Positions 8,683 to 17,104 of a DNA stretch of 27,204 bases are shown piece by piece. Position numbers and translations under genes: made by a program. A model generated the notes under the pieces. That model ran no database searches. It had not been told where the DNA came from and was given only the letters and a program-made list of their open reading frames with translations. The stretch is from DTLC01 sp964555645 (lineage in GTDB: Bacteria > Verrucomicrobiota > Verrucomicrobiia > Limisphaerales > DTLC01), in the NCBI GenBank assembly GCA_964555645.1, contig CAZKTA010000028.1:1-27204 (forward strand). Reading direction: 5' to 3'. The stretch's first letter is position 1; each line of letters starts with the position of its first letter.

Positions 8683-10110
8683 TTATTGAAAGGTTCTGTG
8701 TCGTCTGACAGCGCGATACAGCGCCAGGGCTTTGAGCCGCTGTTGCTCGTGTAAAACAATACGGTGCGGATATTGCGTTTGGCTAAACAGTTCCGGTTGC
8801 ATCCACGGGCGATGAATCAATACGCCCTTGAGCCACCCCAGCTCGGGTACCCAACGCCGAACAAAGTCGCCTTGCGGATCGAATTTTTGTCCCTGCGCAA
8901 CCGGATTGAAAATGCGAAAGTACGGCGCTGCGTCTGTGCCCGTGCCAGCGCTCCATTGCCAGCCGCCGTTGTTGGCGGCCAAATCAGCGTCAACGAGCTT
9001 GCTCATGAAATATCGTTCGCCCCATTGCCAGTTGATCATCAAATCTTTGGTCAGGAACATCGCCACGATCATCCGCAGCCGGTTGTGCAGCCAGCCGGTT
9101 GTGTTCAGGCAACGCATCGCCGCGTCCACAATCGGATACCCTGTCACGCCATTGCACCAGGCCTGAAAATGTTCACGGTTCTCCGACCACTCGAGTCTGT
9201 CGTACCCAAGCCGGAAACTGCCCACTGCAACGTGCGGAAAATTAGCCAAGATCTGATTGTAAAACTCGCGCCAGATCAGCTCGGTCAGAAATACATCGCA
9301 ACTTTTCTTGTCCGATGCCGACCTTGCCCGTGCACGTGCCTTTTGAAGCGCTGCCAAAACAGTCCTGACACCGATTGTTCCCCATCGTAGATGCGGCGAG
9401 AGCCGTGAGGTACCATCAATTGCAGGGTAATCACGCGTTGCTGCGTACTCGTAAACCGGGCCGCTCATGAATTTTTCCAAAAGTGCAAGAGCTGCCTTTT
9501 CATTCGCGTCCTGTGAAGCCGTAGTTTGGGATTTCCCCCCAACCTGGCGCACAACAGGTAAGCCGAGTGATTTTATTTTGGGTTGCCGCACTTCCGGATG
9601 CCTACGTTTAAGCGTAGGCTTCGGAGCCGGGATAGGCCGCGTTTTCCATGCTTTTGCATATGGCGTGAAAACTGTGAATGGTCGGCCTGATTGTGTGAGA
9701 ATCTCCTGTTCCTCCCAAACGACCCTGTCTTTGAACAGCTCAAACCCGAACCCACCGGCATTTAACGCGCAAAAGACGCGTTCTTCAGTTCGTTTCTCGT
9801 CTGGCTCGTATCCCTTGTTGCAGAAGACGGCCTCGGCACGCAGCTCCTTACAAAGTCTGGGCAACTCGACCTCGGGCCGACCGTAGCGGATAATCAACTC
9901 GTACCCCAAAGCGCGCAGGCTGTCACACAACGCCATGATTGCGCTGGTCATGAAAGCCAACTGCGCCTCCCCGAACCCTGCGCTCCGAAAAGCCGCCTCG
10001 TCCCAAACGAACACCGGCACAACATCTTCAGCGCGCTGAGCAGCGGCACTCAAGGCGGCATTGTCAGATACACGCAGGTCACGCCGGAACCAATGAATGA
10101 CGCGCTTCAT
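8683..10110 (-). CDS. phrB: Deoxyribodipyrimidine photolyase (class I CPD type)
   Basis: This 475-residue flavoprotein uses light to split UV-induced cyclobutane pyrimidine dimers. I start it at the ATG at 10108-10110 (MKRVIHWFRRDLRVSDNAAL), the usual family start; the longer reading from 10155 adds 15 residues. The N-terminal alpha/beta domain binds the antenna chromophore. The C-terminal FAD domain is well conserved: ELIWREFYNQIL, TGYPIVDAAMRCLNTTGWLH, NRLRMIVAMFLTKDL, and GGWQWSAGTGTDAAPYFRIF including the photolyase tryptophans and the Asn of the AANNGGW segment. No strong ribosome site is seen. Cryptochrome function cannot be excluded from sequence alone, but the conserved GGWQWSAGTGTDAAPYFRIFNP stretch favours a repair enzyme. 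Confidence 0.95.
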   Translation of the reverse strand: MKRVIHWFRRDLRVSDNAALSAAAQRAEDVVPVFVWDEAAFRSAGFGEAQLAFMTSAIMALCDSLRALGYELIIRYGRPEVELPRLCKELRAEAVFCNKGYEPDEKRTEERVFCALNAGGFGFELFKDRVVWEEQEILTQSGRPFTVFTPYAKAWKTRPIPAPKPTLKRRHPEVRQPKIKSLGLPVVRQVGGKSQTTASQDANEKAALALLEKFMSGPVYEYAATRDYPAIDGTSRLSPHLRWGTIGVRTVLAALQKARARARSASDKKSCDVFLTELIWREFYNQILANFPHVAVGSFRLGYDRLEWSENREHFQAWCNGVTGYPIVDAAMRCLNTTGWLHNRLRMIVAMFLTKDLMINWQWGERYFMSKLVDADLAANNGGWQWSAGTGTDAAPYFRIFNPVAQGQKFDPQGDFVRRWVPELGWLKGVLIHRPWMQPELFSQTQYPHRIVLHEQQRLKALALYRAVRRHRTFQ

Positions 10111-10818
10111 GAGCCAAAAGTAACACGCGCTTTCGTTTTGGAAAGCGTGCTGCACGGCAGCCGGACAAAAACTCGAACCCGAACGGGTTCACATCCAAGA
10201 TAACTCACTGAAGTGTCCCGCACACACCCACAAATATGCCAAATCGTTTGCAAAAGCAGTTATCGCGCGCAAGAGCAAAACTCAACCAAGCCGCTACAGC
10301 CTCAACAGGTACAACTGTGTCACTGTCAAACACAGCTTGTTTAACTGGAATCTCCCAGATATGGTAAAAGCTTGGGCCTGCGCGCTAGATTAATCGTGAC
10401 AAGGTTTGCCCTGGACGATGTTGGGCTGAGTGGTGTTAGGTTGAGCTGTAAGACGCGACGCTGCTATATGGTTTCTATCCGAAAGCCGCGTCGGTGTGAC
10501 ACTTGCATTCGTGGAGCTGATCAGCGCTGAAATTTGGATTTGCAAATGCGAAGTGCTATTTCAAAAGTCGTTTTGGTTCCAACACGAATCAGTGGTGAAT
10601 GTCTTGGGTATCACCGCGGTTGATAATGCGCGTTCAGTCAGACAAACAGCACACCCCCAAAAAAATAAGCATTTCACCGCGTGCTCTCAGGTTGACAACT
10701 CAGACCAGGTCGGGGGTGACAAAACGCTTTTCGATTCCCTTTGCGTTATGACCTGGCGCAGACGCGTTCTGGTAGTTTCATTCCAGCCACAGGCAGTCGC
10801 AAAGCTTCCCGCTTTTTG

Positions 10819-11203
10819 CTATGCTTCTTCTGCAGCCGCAGAGTTGGCATCGCCCTCGTGAAGCAAAGCAAACCGTGCCCAGGCCCAGGCTTTCTGGACT
10901 TTCACAAGCTGGGACGGATACAGCCGTTGTTTATTACTTGCTTGTGTGCCCGCTGCTTTCGTTTTCTGCGTGTTCAAGTACGCTAAACACACCTCGCGAC
11001 GTCTTCTGCGCCTCGGATGCCGTTACCTCGGCACATTGTAAATCCACATAGCATTCCAATAGAAATGCTTTACCCAACGCGCAACACACTCGATGTAGCC
11101 GGCCAAAATAGTGCTTGCCGACTAGTAAACCGAGCACCATGCCAAGCACGAAAATCGCGATTGTATTTTACAGCCGCTGTTTCACTGGAGCAGCCGAGTG
11201 CAT
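10819..11203 (-). pseudogene. Degraded small membrane-anchored protein (in-frame stop plus frameshift)
   Basis: On the minus strand an ATG at 11201-11203 reads MHSAAPVKQRL, hits a TAA at 11168-11170, and continues in the same frame as NTIAIFVLGMVLGLLVGKHY, a clear membrane helix. It then runs through a hydrophilic segment (ASEAQKTSRG). Near 10985-10995 the sensible reading moves to another frame (NTQKTKAAGTQ, then YPSQLVKVQKAWAWARFALL), ending at a TAG at 10819-10821. The joined product would be about 128 residues with one N-terminal helix. I do not recognise the family. The case rests on a clear helix directly after the stop and a coherent C-terminal frame, so it is tentative. Confidence 0.3.
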
Positions 11204-11252
11204 CTAACTGTGGAAAGGCTCGCCTTGCACAAAAACGTCATTTGCCACAACC

Positions 11253-11280
11253 AACGAACGGCTTAAACAAGCCGGTCGTT
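11253..11280. other. Imperfect 12-bp hairpin
   Basis: The arms AACGAACGGCTT (11253-11264) and AAGCCGGTCGTT (11269-11280) pair with one mismatch around an AAAC loop. There is no T run on either side, so a standard Rho-independent terminator is not supported. It lies about 310 bp downstream of the nadB stop. Confidence 0.4.
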
Positions 11281-11401
11281 CGGCTTGCATGAATTTGCAT
11301 TTCGAACACCGCCATTCGGCCTGGATGGTTAATACTTTCCGCTGTGCCTACCGTCAACACCCGGGTTCAGCCTGGTGGGGGCTACGCCGAATGCATATCG
11401 T

Positions 11402-11419
11402 AAACTGTTTCAACAGTTT
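11402..11419. promoter_or_regulatory. Perfect 8-bp dyad, possible operator
   Basis: AAACTGTT and AACAGTTT form a perfect dyad around two bases. It is followed 13 bases later by a second perfect dyad with the same two-base centre. The tiny spacer suits a dimeric protein binding site better than an RNA hairpin. No gene start is close by, so the role is unknown. Confidence 0.3.
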
Positions 11420-11432
11420 CTCACACGAGCTT

Positions 11433-11452
11433 AAAGCTGCTGAAGCAGCTTT
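11433..11452. promoter_or_regulatory. Perfect 9-bp dyad, possible operator
   Basis: AAAGCTGCT and AGCAGCTTT form a perfect dyad around the bases GA. It is the second of a side-by-side pair with the dyad at 11402-11419; the centres are about 32 bp apart, close to three helical turns. Function unknown. Confidence 0.3.
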
Positions 11453-11592
11453 GTGATCCGGCCAGCACAGTGTTCAGCGCGCTGTAGCCCGGTACAAACG
11501 AAATGACCGTGAAATATCCGAGTTAGGCGTTCTTTCTTACTCCCCCGAACCGTACTGACCCAAACACACTGTTGGCGCTCTGGCGCAGTATT

Positions 11593-13194
11593 TCAGAATT
11601 GCCTTCGTACAATTGTATCGCGCCCTGCCCAAGCGGGGTCGAGCTTTGGATAATCGAGATTGTAATGCAAGCCGCGGCTTTCAGTCCGCTGGAGCGCGCA
11701 GGTAATAATCAACTCGGCAACAGTTGCGATGTTTCGCAACTCCAACAGGTCCGGTGTCACCAAAAAGTCCCAATAATACTCCTGTATTTCAGCTTGGAGG
11801 TTGGAGATGCGTTGTTGCGCGCGCAACAGCCGTTTGTTCGTGCGTACGATGCTAACATAGTCACGCATGCAACGCCGTACCTCGTCCCAGTTGTGCGATA
11901 CCACAACCATTTCGTCAGGGTTTTGTGCATTGCCCGATTCCCAGGCCGGCACATGGAAATCAACCGGCGGCAACAGGTTCGCCTCGGCGCGCTCTGCTGC
12001 GCGATGCGCACAAACTACGGCTTCCAGCAGTGAATTGCTTGCAAGCCGATTTGCACCGTGCAACCCTGTGCATGCCACTTCGCCAATTGCATACAAACCG
12101 GCTATTTCAGTTTCGCCGTCAATGGTTGTTATCACACCCCCACATTGGTAATGCGCAGCCGGTACAACGGGAATGGGGTCCTTTGTGATGTCTATGCCAT
12201 ACTGCAGACAGGTCGAGTAAATCATCGGGAACCGGTCAATGATAAACCGGGCAGGTTTGTGTGTAATGTCAAGCAGCACGTAATCAGCGCCGCTGTGTTT
12301 CATCTCCGCGTCAATTGCACGCGCAACAATATCGCGAGGGGCAAGCTCACCGCGCGGGTCGTATTTGCGCATGAACTCGACCCCTTCGATTGTCTTGAGA
12401 ACCGCGCCTTCGCCGCGCAACGCTTCGCTGATAAGGAACGATTTTGCCTTCGGATGATACAGGCACGTGGGGTGGAACTGGATAAATTCCATGTTTGCAA
12501 TAGGTGCGCCGGCACGGTACGCCATTGCCACACCATCGCCGGTGGCTACGTCTGGGTTACTGGTATAAAGGTACACCTTGCCGCACCCGCCTGTTGCAAG
12601 TACTACGGCACGCCCGAGGAACGTCTCAACCGTGTTTGTTGTTGAATCAAGCACATACGCCCCCACACAACGGTTTGGACCGGGCTGGCCAAGCTTACGG
12701 GTTGTGATCAAGTCAATCGCAAAGTGCCGCTCGAAAATTTGAATGTTCGGATGCCGCGAAATCACCTCTGCAAGTGCACGCTGAATCTCGCGTCCGGTCG
12801 AGTCGTCCGAGTGCAAAATGCGCCGACGCGAATGCCCAGCTTCAAGCCCGAGATTGAACTCGCATTCGCCCGGCGCGAGTGGCGGCTCGCGTTTATCAAA
12901 CCGGACGCCCAACGCAACAAGATCAGCTACGCGCGCCGGGCCGTCTTGGAGGATTGTCCGCACCACATCTTCCTTGCACAAACCCGCACCCGCTTCGAGT
13001 GTGTCACGCACGTGCAGTTCAAGTGAATCGTCACTGCTTACCACTGCGGCTATGCCGCCCTGCGCATGGTTGGTATTCGAGTCATCGCGCCCCTTTTTGG
13101 TGACAATTGCAACCCTACCATGAGGGGCCGCCCTCAGGGCAAAGTACATGCCAGCCACGCCACTGCCTATAACAAGGTAATCGAACTGCTTCAT
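11593..13194 (-). CDS. nadB: L-aspartate oxidase
   Basis: This 533-residue FAD enzyme oxidises L-aspartate to iminoaspartate, the first step of de novo NAD synthesis, feeding quinolinate synthase NadA. I start it at the ATG at 13192-13194 (MKQFDYLVIGSGVAGMYFAL), which puts the Rossmann GxGxxG motif at the N-terminus as usual. Other visible family motifs are SNTNHAQGGIAA, the flavin region LATGGCGK, EFIQFHPTCLY, LRGEGAVL, PRDIVARAID, PAAHYQCGGV and GLHGANRLASNSLLEA. The C-terminal helical domain keeps the TESRGLHYNLDYP ending. It belongs to the fumarate-reductase/succinate-dehydrogenase flavoprotein family; length and the single-gene context without SdhB/C favour NadB. No nadA or nadC is present in the window. 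It is divergent from the propeller gene, with about 195 bp between starts. Confidence 0.95.
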   Translation of the reverse strand: MKQFDYLVIGSGVAGMYFALRAAPHGRVAIVTKKGRDDSNTNHAQGGIAAVVSSDDSLELHVRDTLEAGAGLCKEDVVRTILQDGPARVADLVALGVRFDKREPPLAPGECEFNLGLEAGHSRRRILHSDDSTGREIQRALAEVISRHPNIQIFERHFAIDLITTRKLGQPGPNRCVGAYVLDSTTNTVETFLGRAVVLATGGCGKVYLYTSNPDVATGDGVAMAYRAGAPIANMEFIQFHPTCLYHPKAKSFLISEALRGEGAVLKTIEGVEFMRKYDPRGELAPRDIVARAIDAEMKHSGADYVLLDITHKPARFIIDRFPMIYSTCLQYGIDITKDPIPVVPAAHYQCGGVITTIDGETEIAGLYAIGEVACTGLHGANRLASNSLLEAVVCAHRAAERAEANLLPPVDFHVPAWESGNAQNPDEMVVVSHNWDEVRRCMRDYVSIVRTNKRLLRAQQRISNLQAEIQEYYWDFLVTPDLLELRNIATVAELIITCALQRTESRGLHYNLDYPKLDPAWAGRDTIVRRQF

Positions 13195-13389
13195 TTCGAA
13201 CCGAGACAACTTCGCAAGGCCCACGGACAAGAGTTGCTCATGAACCGCACTTCGTCAATACAACTGCAACAGCACACGACGCTGTTTCCTGACGCAAACC
13301 GCACCGCAAACCACACAATAAACAAACCACACCAGGTGCAACGTACAAGGTTGACAACTCGTCCGGCGTTCACGAGTTTTCCGAACGGT

Positions 13390-15474
13390 ATGCTCCCGAA
13401 AGCATTGGCACGCGCGCGGCTGGCAGCCATGCAGGTTGTCTTGTGTGTAGTGATCTGTTCCCAAACCGCCAGAGCAGCACTTGACGAAGTCGTCCTGTTC
13501 GAAGACGGATTTAACAGTTTACCGCCTGGCATGTTCTCTGCCGGTGTGATTGGCGCACATGCCGAGTACCATTACCTGCGCGCGCTTGCACCAAAAGGCA
13601 ACTGGGTTGTGGCATGTTTTCGCAGTGAGAGCTCGCAACGCGCGTGGCACGTGCTGGGTGAACCCGGCAAAAGGTTCATGTACCAGTCGTACACGGCTAG
13701 CCCGGCCGAGCGCAGGTACACGCACCCGATACTTTGCGGCGGAAATGAACTGTGGCGCGATTACACGCTGGAGGCGGTCTTTGTGCCAGAGTCGCAAGAG
13801 GGCCAGAGCGGCATCTTGTTCCGATATCACAACAACCGTTGTTACTACTTTTTCGGCGTTGAAGGCACAAACGCAGTCATCAAACGCGTCAAACATGAAC
13901 GCGCTTTCCATGAGGCGGACGAACATTTGCTTGCTAGGAAAAATTTCACCTGGCAACCGGGCGAAAAACTCCGCGTGCGTGTGTCTGTAAACAGTTCACG
14001 CATAACCGCCACGCTCAACCACACACTTGTACTTGAAGCTGAAGACACCACATTCGCCCAAGGCAAAATCGGGCTGTTGGCAGATGTGCCCACTCGCTTT
14101 TACTCAGTGCAAGTTTCAGCCTCCCAAACCGAGATGGAAAGACTCGAACAGCTCAAAGCAGCGCACCAGCGTGAACTTGCCGCGTTACGCGCAGCGAACC
14201 CGAAGATGGTTTTGTGGAAAAAGATTCGCACCGACGGGTTCGGCGTGGGCCGCAACTTGCGGTTTGGCGACCTGGACGGCAACGGCCAGACCGACGTGTT
14301 GATCGGGCAAGTGCGTCATCACGGCCCAAAGGATCGCAACAGCGAACTGAGTTGTCTGACCGCAATAACGTTCGACGGCAAAGTGCTATGGCAGCTCGGC
14401 GAACCCGACCCGTGGCACGACAACCTGACCAGCGACGTCGCGTTTCAAATTCATGACCTTGACGGTGACGGCACCAATGAAGTTGTCTATTGCATGAATT
14501 TCGAGCTGGTCGTTGCCGAGGGCGCCACCGGCAAAACCAAATTCAAAATTCCCACCCCAGAAACACCCAAAAACAATAAACCGCCCTACAACCGGTTCAG
14601 TCGCATACTCGGAGATAGCATTTACTTCTGCGATTTGTCCGGCATTGGACGCCCCTCAGACATCATTCTCAAAGACAGGTACCGATACGTGTGGGCATTT
14701 AACTCGAAGCTCGAACTGCTTTGGCACGCCGAGTGTAACACGGGCCATTATCCATTTGCCTGCGACACCGACGGCGACGGCAAAGACGAATTGCTCGTAG
14801 GCTACACGCTGTTCAATCATTCAGGCAACAAACTTTGGAGCCTAGACCATACACTACGCGATCACGCCGACGGTGTCGCCATCGTCAAGCTCAGCACTGC
14901 GCCAGGTGCGCCTTGGCGCATTTTCTGCGCTGCAAGCGACGAAGGGGCGTTCTTCGCAGACATCCATGGTAACGTACTCAAGCATCACCGTGTTGGCCAC
15001 GTCCAGAACCCGTCAATTGCAGACTACCGGCCTGACCTGCCCGGGCTCGAAATAATCACAATCAACTTCTGGGGGAACCAAGGGATTGTCCATGTGTTCA
15101 ATGCCGACGGACAAATCGTCGCCGACTTCGAGCCGTGCAATCACGGCAGCATGATGCTACCAGTTAACTGGACGGGCGAACCGCCCGAGTACTTCGTTCT
15201 TTCGCCAAGCGTGGTCGAAGGCGGCCTGTTCGACACACACGGTAGGTGCGTGGTTGAGTTCCCGAATGACGGACATCCGGAGCTCTGCTACGCCGTGCTG
15301 GACATCACTGGCGATTGTAGAGACGAAATCGTGGTGTGGGACCAGTGGGAAATCTGGGTTTACACACAATCAGACAACCCCAAACGCGGCAGACTTTACA
15401 AACCTGTCCGCTCGCCGCTGCACAACTACTCCAACTACCAAGTCACAGTGTCTCGCCTGGGTTGGTCGGAATAA
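13390..15474 (+). CDS. Secreted protein with concanavalin-like domain and FG-GAP/VCBS beta-propeller
   Basis: I take the ATG at 13390, which begins a signal peptide (MLPKALARARLAAMQVVLCV..SQTARA), giving about 694 residues; the frame is open to 13066, but that stretch overlaps nadB. Residues about 35-225 look like a laminin-G/DUF1080-type jelly roll (SGILFRYHNNRCYYFFGVEG, GKIGLLADVPTRFYSVQV). A short coiled segment (MERLEQLKAAHQRELAALR) links it to a propeller with calcium-binding type loops: GDLDGNGQTDVLIG (about 291), HDLDGDGTNEVVY (about 355), DTDGDGKDELLVGY (about 458) and LDITGDCRDEIVVWD (about 637). The propeller resembles rhamnogalacturonan lyases of family PL11, but catalytic residues cannot be assigned. 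It probably acts outside the cytoplasm on polysaccharide or binds it. Confidence 0.75.
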   Translation: MLPKALARARLAAMQVVLCVVICSQTARAALDEVVLFEDGFNSLPPGMFSAGVIGAHAEYHYLRALAPKGNWVVACFRSESSQRAWHVLGEPGKRFMYQSYTASPAERRYTHPILCGGNELWRDYTLEAVFVPESQEGQSGILFRYHNNRCYYFFGVEGTNAVIKRVKHERAFHEADEHLLARKNFTWQPGEKLRVRVSVNSSRITATLNHTLVLEAEDTTFAQGKIGLLADVPTRFYSVQVSASQTEMERLEQLKAAHQRELAALRAANPKMVLWKKIRTDGFGVGRNLRFGDLDGNGQTDVLIGQVRHHGPKDRNSELSCLTAITFDGKVLWQLGEPDPWHDNLTSDVAFQIHDLDGDGTNEVVYCMNFELVVAEGATGKTKFKIPTPETPKNNKPPYNRFSRILGDSIYFCDLSGIGRPSDIILKDRYRYVWAFNSKLELLWHAECNTGHYPFACDTDGDGKDELLVGYTLFNHSGNKLWSLDHTLRDHADGVAIVKLSTAPGAPWRIFCAASDEGAFFADIHGNVLKHHRVGHVQNPSIADYRPDLPGLEIITINFWGNQGIVHVFNADGQIVADFEPCNHGSMMLPVNWTGEPPEYFVLSPSVVEGGLFDTHGRCVVEFPNDGHPELCYAVLDITGDCRDEIVVWDQWEIWVYTQSDNPKRGRLYKPVRSPLHNYSNYQVTVSRLGWSE

Positions 15475-15553
15475 ATCACTGGGCTTTTAGATCAGCCTAG
15501 CATGATGCTGCACAACGCAAACGAGCGGCCAAGTTCTATTAGCACTGATGTTT

Positions 15554-15560
15554 AGGGAGG
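15554..15560 (+). promoter_or_regulatory. Strong ribosome-binding site supporting a TTG start
   Basis: AGGGAGG lies four bases before the TTG at 15565. It is the strongest Shine-Dalgarno match near this gene, whereas the ATG at 15625 has none. It therefore favours the longer cyclophilin start. Confidence 0.5.
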
Positions 15561-15564
15561 CAAC

Positions 15565-16266
15565 TTGATTCCCACAAATTCTTTGCGTGACAATCGTAGC
15601 TCCAACCCCGATCATACAGCAGCTATGAGACTGTTGATCCTAAGCTGTGTCGCAATAGGTGTAGTGGGGTTCGGCGTTGTCTATGCGCAGGAGCAAAAGG
15701 CTGGTGCAGACCAACCGCAACAACCCCAAACCGCACAATCCACTGAACAAACAAAGCCAATGACAACAAACGAAGTCGCAATAATCAAAACCAGTGAGGG
15801 CGAAATGGTTATCGAGTTTTGGCCAGAGGTCGCCCCGAAAACAGTTGAAAACTTCAAAAAACTTGCCAGGCAAGGGTTCTACGATGGTACATGCTTCCAT
15901 CGCGTGATTAAGAATTTCATGATTCAAGGCGGCGACCCGCTGACAAAGGATCCGTCAAAAGAGGCGCTCTGGGGCACAGGCAACCCTGGCTACACAATTA
16001 AAGCGGAGTTTAACGACCGCAAACATGTGCGTGGTGTAATCTCGATGGCGCGCTCGCGTGATCCGGACTCGGCTGGCTGCCAATTCTTCATTTGTCATGC
16101 CGCCGCACCGCACTTGGACGGTCAATACACCGCTTTTGGCAAACTGATTAAGGGCGACGATGTGCTCGAGCGCATTGCTACCACCCCGACCGGCCCAAAC
16201 GATAGACCGCTCAAACGGATTAACATCGACAGCATCAAGATCGTCCCTGCCGATTCAGCGCGGTAA
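15565..16266 (+). CDS. Secreted cyclophilin-type peptidyl-prolyl cis-trans isomerase
   Basis: This is a 233-residue protein from the TTG at 15565, chosen for the AGGGAGG site just upstream; from the ATG at 15625 it would be 213 residues. A signal sequence (MRLLILSCVAIGVVGFGVVYAQ) is followed by a Gln/Pro/Thr-rich linker and one cyclophilin domain. The active-site residues are visible: FHRVIKNFMIQGGDP carries the catalytic Arg and the Phe and Gln of the pocket, SAGCQFFI the second pocket Gln and Phe, and LDGQYTAFGKLIKGDDVLERI the loop. It catalyses proline isomerisation during folding of exported proteins, probably in the periplasm. It may be an independent transcription unit about 90 bp after the propeller gene. 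Confidence 0.9.
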   Translation: MIPTNSLRDNRSSNPDHTAAMRLLILSCVAIGVVGFGVVYAQEQKAGADQPQQPQTAQSTEQTKPMTTNEVAIIKTSEGEMVIEFWPEVAPKTVENFKKLARQGFYDGTCFHRVIKNFMIQGGDPLTKDPSKEALWGTGNPGYTIKAEFNDRKHVRGVISMARSRDPDSAGCQFFICHAAAPHLDGQYTAFGKLIKGDDVLERIATTPTGPNDRPLKRINIDSIKIVPADSAR

Positions 16267-16753
16267 AAACCTCTGGACGATGAACCAATTGGTTGTATGG
16301 GTTGGGTTTTTTGCCGAGGCAGAGAGCGTACCCAAAAGCTGTAGCACTGTTGGGCCGAGCACATATTAAAAGCCGCTGATTTTTAGCCTTGCCAAGCAAG
16401 CTACTGTTGAAGTGCAAACAATAACTTGGCGTACGCCGTTGCTTCAGCACTTTTTGAATCGCAAAGACGAGGAAAACACAAAGTGCAATTAAACTGAGAA
16501 ACACTCACTTCGTTGACTGCATCTTGGTGGTGGACACGGAACCTTGGCGGTTTGTGTGGTGAGTCAACTCTACCGACCGTCTCAGCTAGAGCCACGCGAC
16601 ATCGTTCAAGCCGGGGTTACAAAACAATAAGCAACACGAACTGCCAGTAAGCCGACCCAGACTGCTGGGCGCATGTGCAGGAACTCACTCTGCAACACCA
16701 ACAACCGATTCCTAGCTGACCTTCAAACTAAGTTCATCCAACCGCGTGGCGCC
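16267..16753. other. Intergenic region between convergent genes
   Basis: Nearly 490 bases separate the ends of converging genes and contain no supportable gene. A perfect 12-base palindrome (AACCAATTGGTT) lies at about 16284-16295, followed within 15 bases by a T run, but there is no loop for a normal terminator. A minus-strand open frame beginning MFLSLIALCVFLVFAIQKV exists but lacks a ribosome site and any recognisable continuation. Confidence 0.45.
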
Positions 16754-17035
16754 CTATTTCTTACCCTGACGAACGGCTTCTTTTTTCTCTTCGAGTTCGG
16801 CTTGGAGTTTTTTGCGCTCGCTAACGAGTTGCTGCTCCAGTTCGTGCGCCTTCGGAATGTCACCGGCAGCCAGTGCCTTGGCGATCTGGTCTTTAAGTGT
16901 GATTTCGCGCTCGGCAATCTTGGCCGAATACACAGAGTCAAGCTCAGCCAGTTGGCGTTTTTGTTCCTCGGTCAGCTTCACGCTTGGCGCGGTCTTGCTG
17001 AGCCGTTCCATTACAAGTTCGTAAGCAGTTTTCAT
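16754..17035 (-). CDS. Small conserved-looking coiled-coil protein
   Basis: This is a 93-residue highly charged protein starting at the ATG at 17033-17035 (MKTAYELVMERLSKTAP), with an AAAGG ribosome site about seven bases upstream. It is almost entirely helical: KLTEEQKRQLAELDSVYSAK, then AEREITLKDQIAKALAAGDI and HELEQQLVSERKKLQAELEE, ending in a basic tail. No signal peptide or membrane segment is present. I recognise it only as a type of short helical protein seen in Verrucomicrobia and related phyla; the function is unknown. It is divergent from the HAD phosphatase gene, with 69 bp between starts that must contain both promoters. Confidence 0.75.
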   Translation of the reverse strand: MKTAYELVMERLSKTAPSVKLTEEQKRQLAELDSVYSAKIAEREITLKDQIAKALAAGDIPKAHELEQQLVSERKKLQAELEEKKEAVRQGKK

Positions 17036-17046
17036 AACAAAGCCTT

Positions 17047-17076
17047 TTGACACAAAACGCTACCCGTGAAAATAAT
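17047..17076 (+). promoter_or_regulatory. Near-consensus sigma-70 promoter of the HAD gene
   Basis: A perfect -35 box TTGACA (17047-17052), an 18-base spacer and a -10 box AATAAT (17071-17076, five of six) place a start site near 17083. The gene's ATG at 17105 follows with a leader of about 20 bases. The promoter also argues against the longer in-frame start at 17066, which would lie inside it. Confidence 0.6.
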
Positions 17077-17104
17077 ACTGTGCACGCCGCGCTTTTGCCA
17101 GAGC

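Larger units (their letters stand above)
10111..11592. other. Long region without an intact gene
   Basis: About 1.5 kb between the photolyase start and the nadB end contains no open frame I can support as a gene. It does hold a degraded membrane-anchored ORF (10819-11203) and three dyads (11253-11280, 11402-11419, 11433-11452), listed separately. The part from 10111 to 10800 shows only short unrecognisable open frames. Confidence 0.55.

Noticed and set aside
10496..10861. Plus-strand 121-codon open frame between photolyase and nadB
   Set aside because: No ribosome site, atypical composition and no recognisable motif; it overlaps the end of the more plausible minus-strand decayed gene.
13100..13140. 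CCCTACCATGAGGGG within nadB resembling a minus-oriented REP head
   Set aside because: It lies inside a well-conserved coding region and has no proper paired arms.
13066..13389. Longer start for the propeller protein
   Set aside because: The extra segment overlaps nadB on the other strand, has no signal-peptide logic, and the signal peptide begins at 13390.
16235..16504. Minus-strand open frame beginning with a hydrophobic segment
   Set aside because: It overlaps the end of the cyclophilin gene, lacks a ribosome site, and its remaining part has no coding character.
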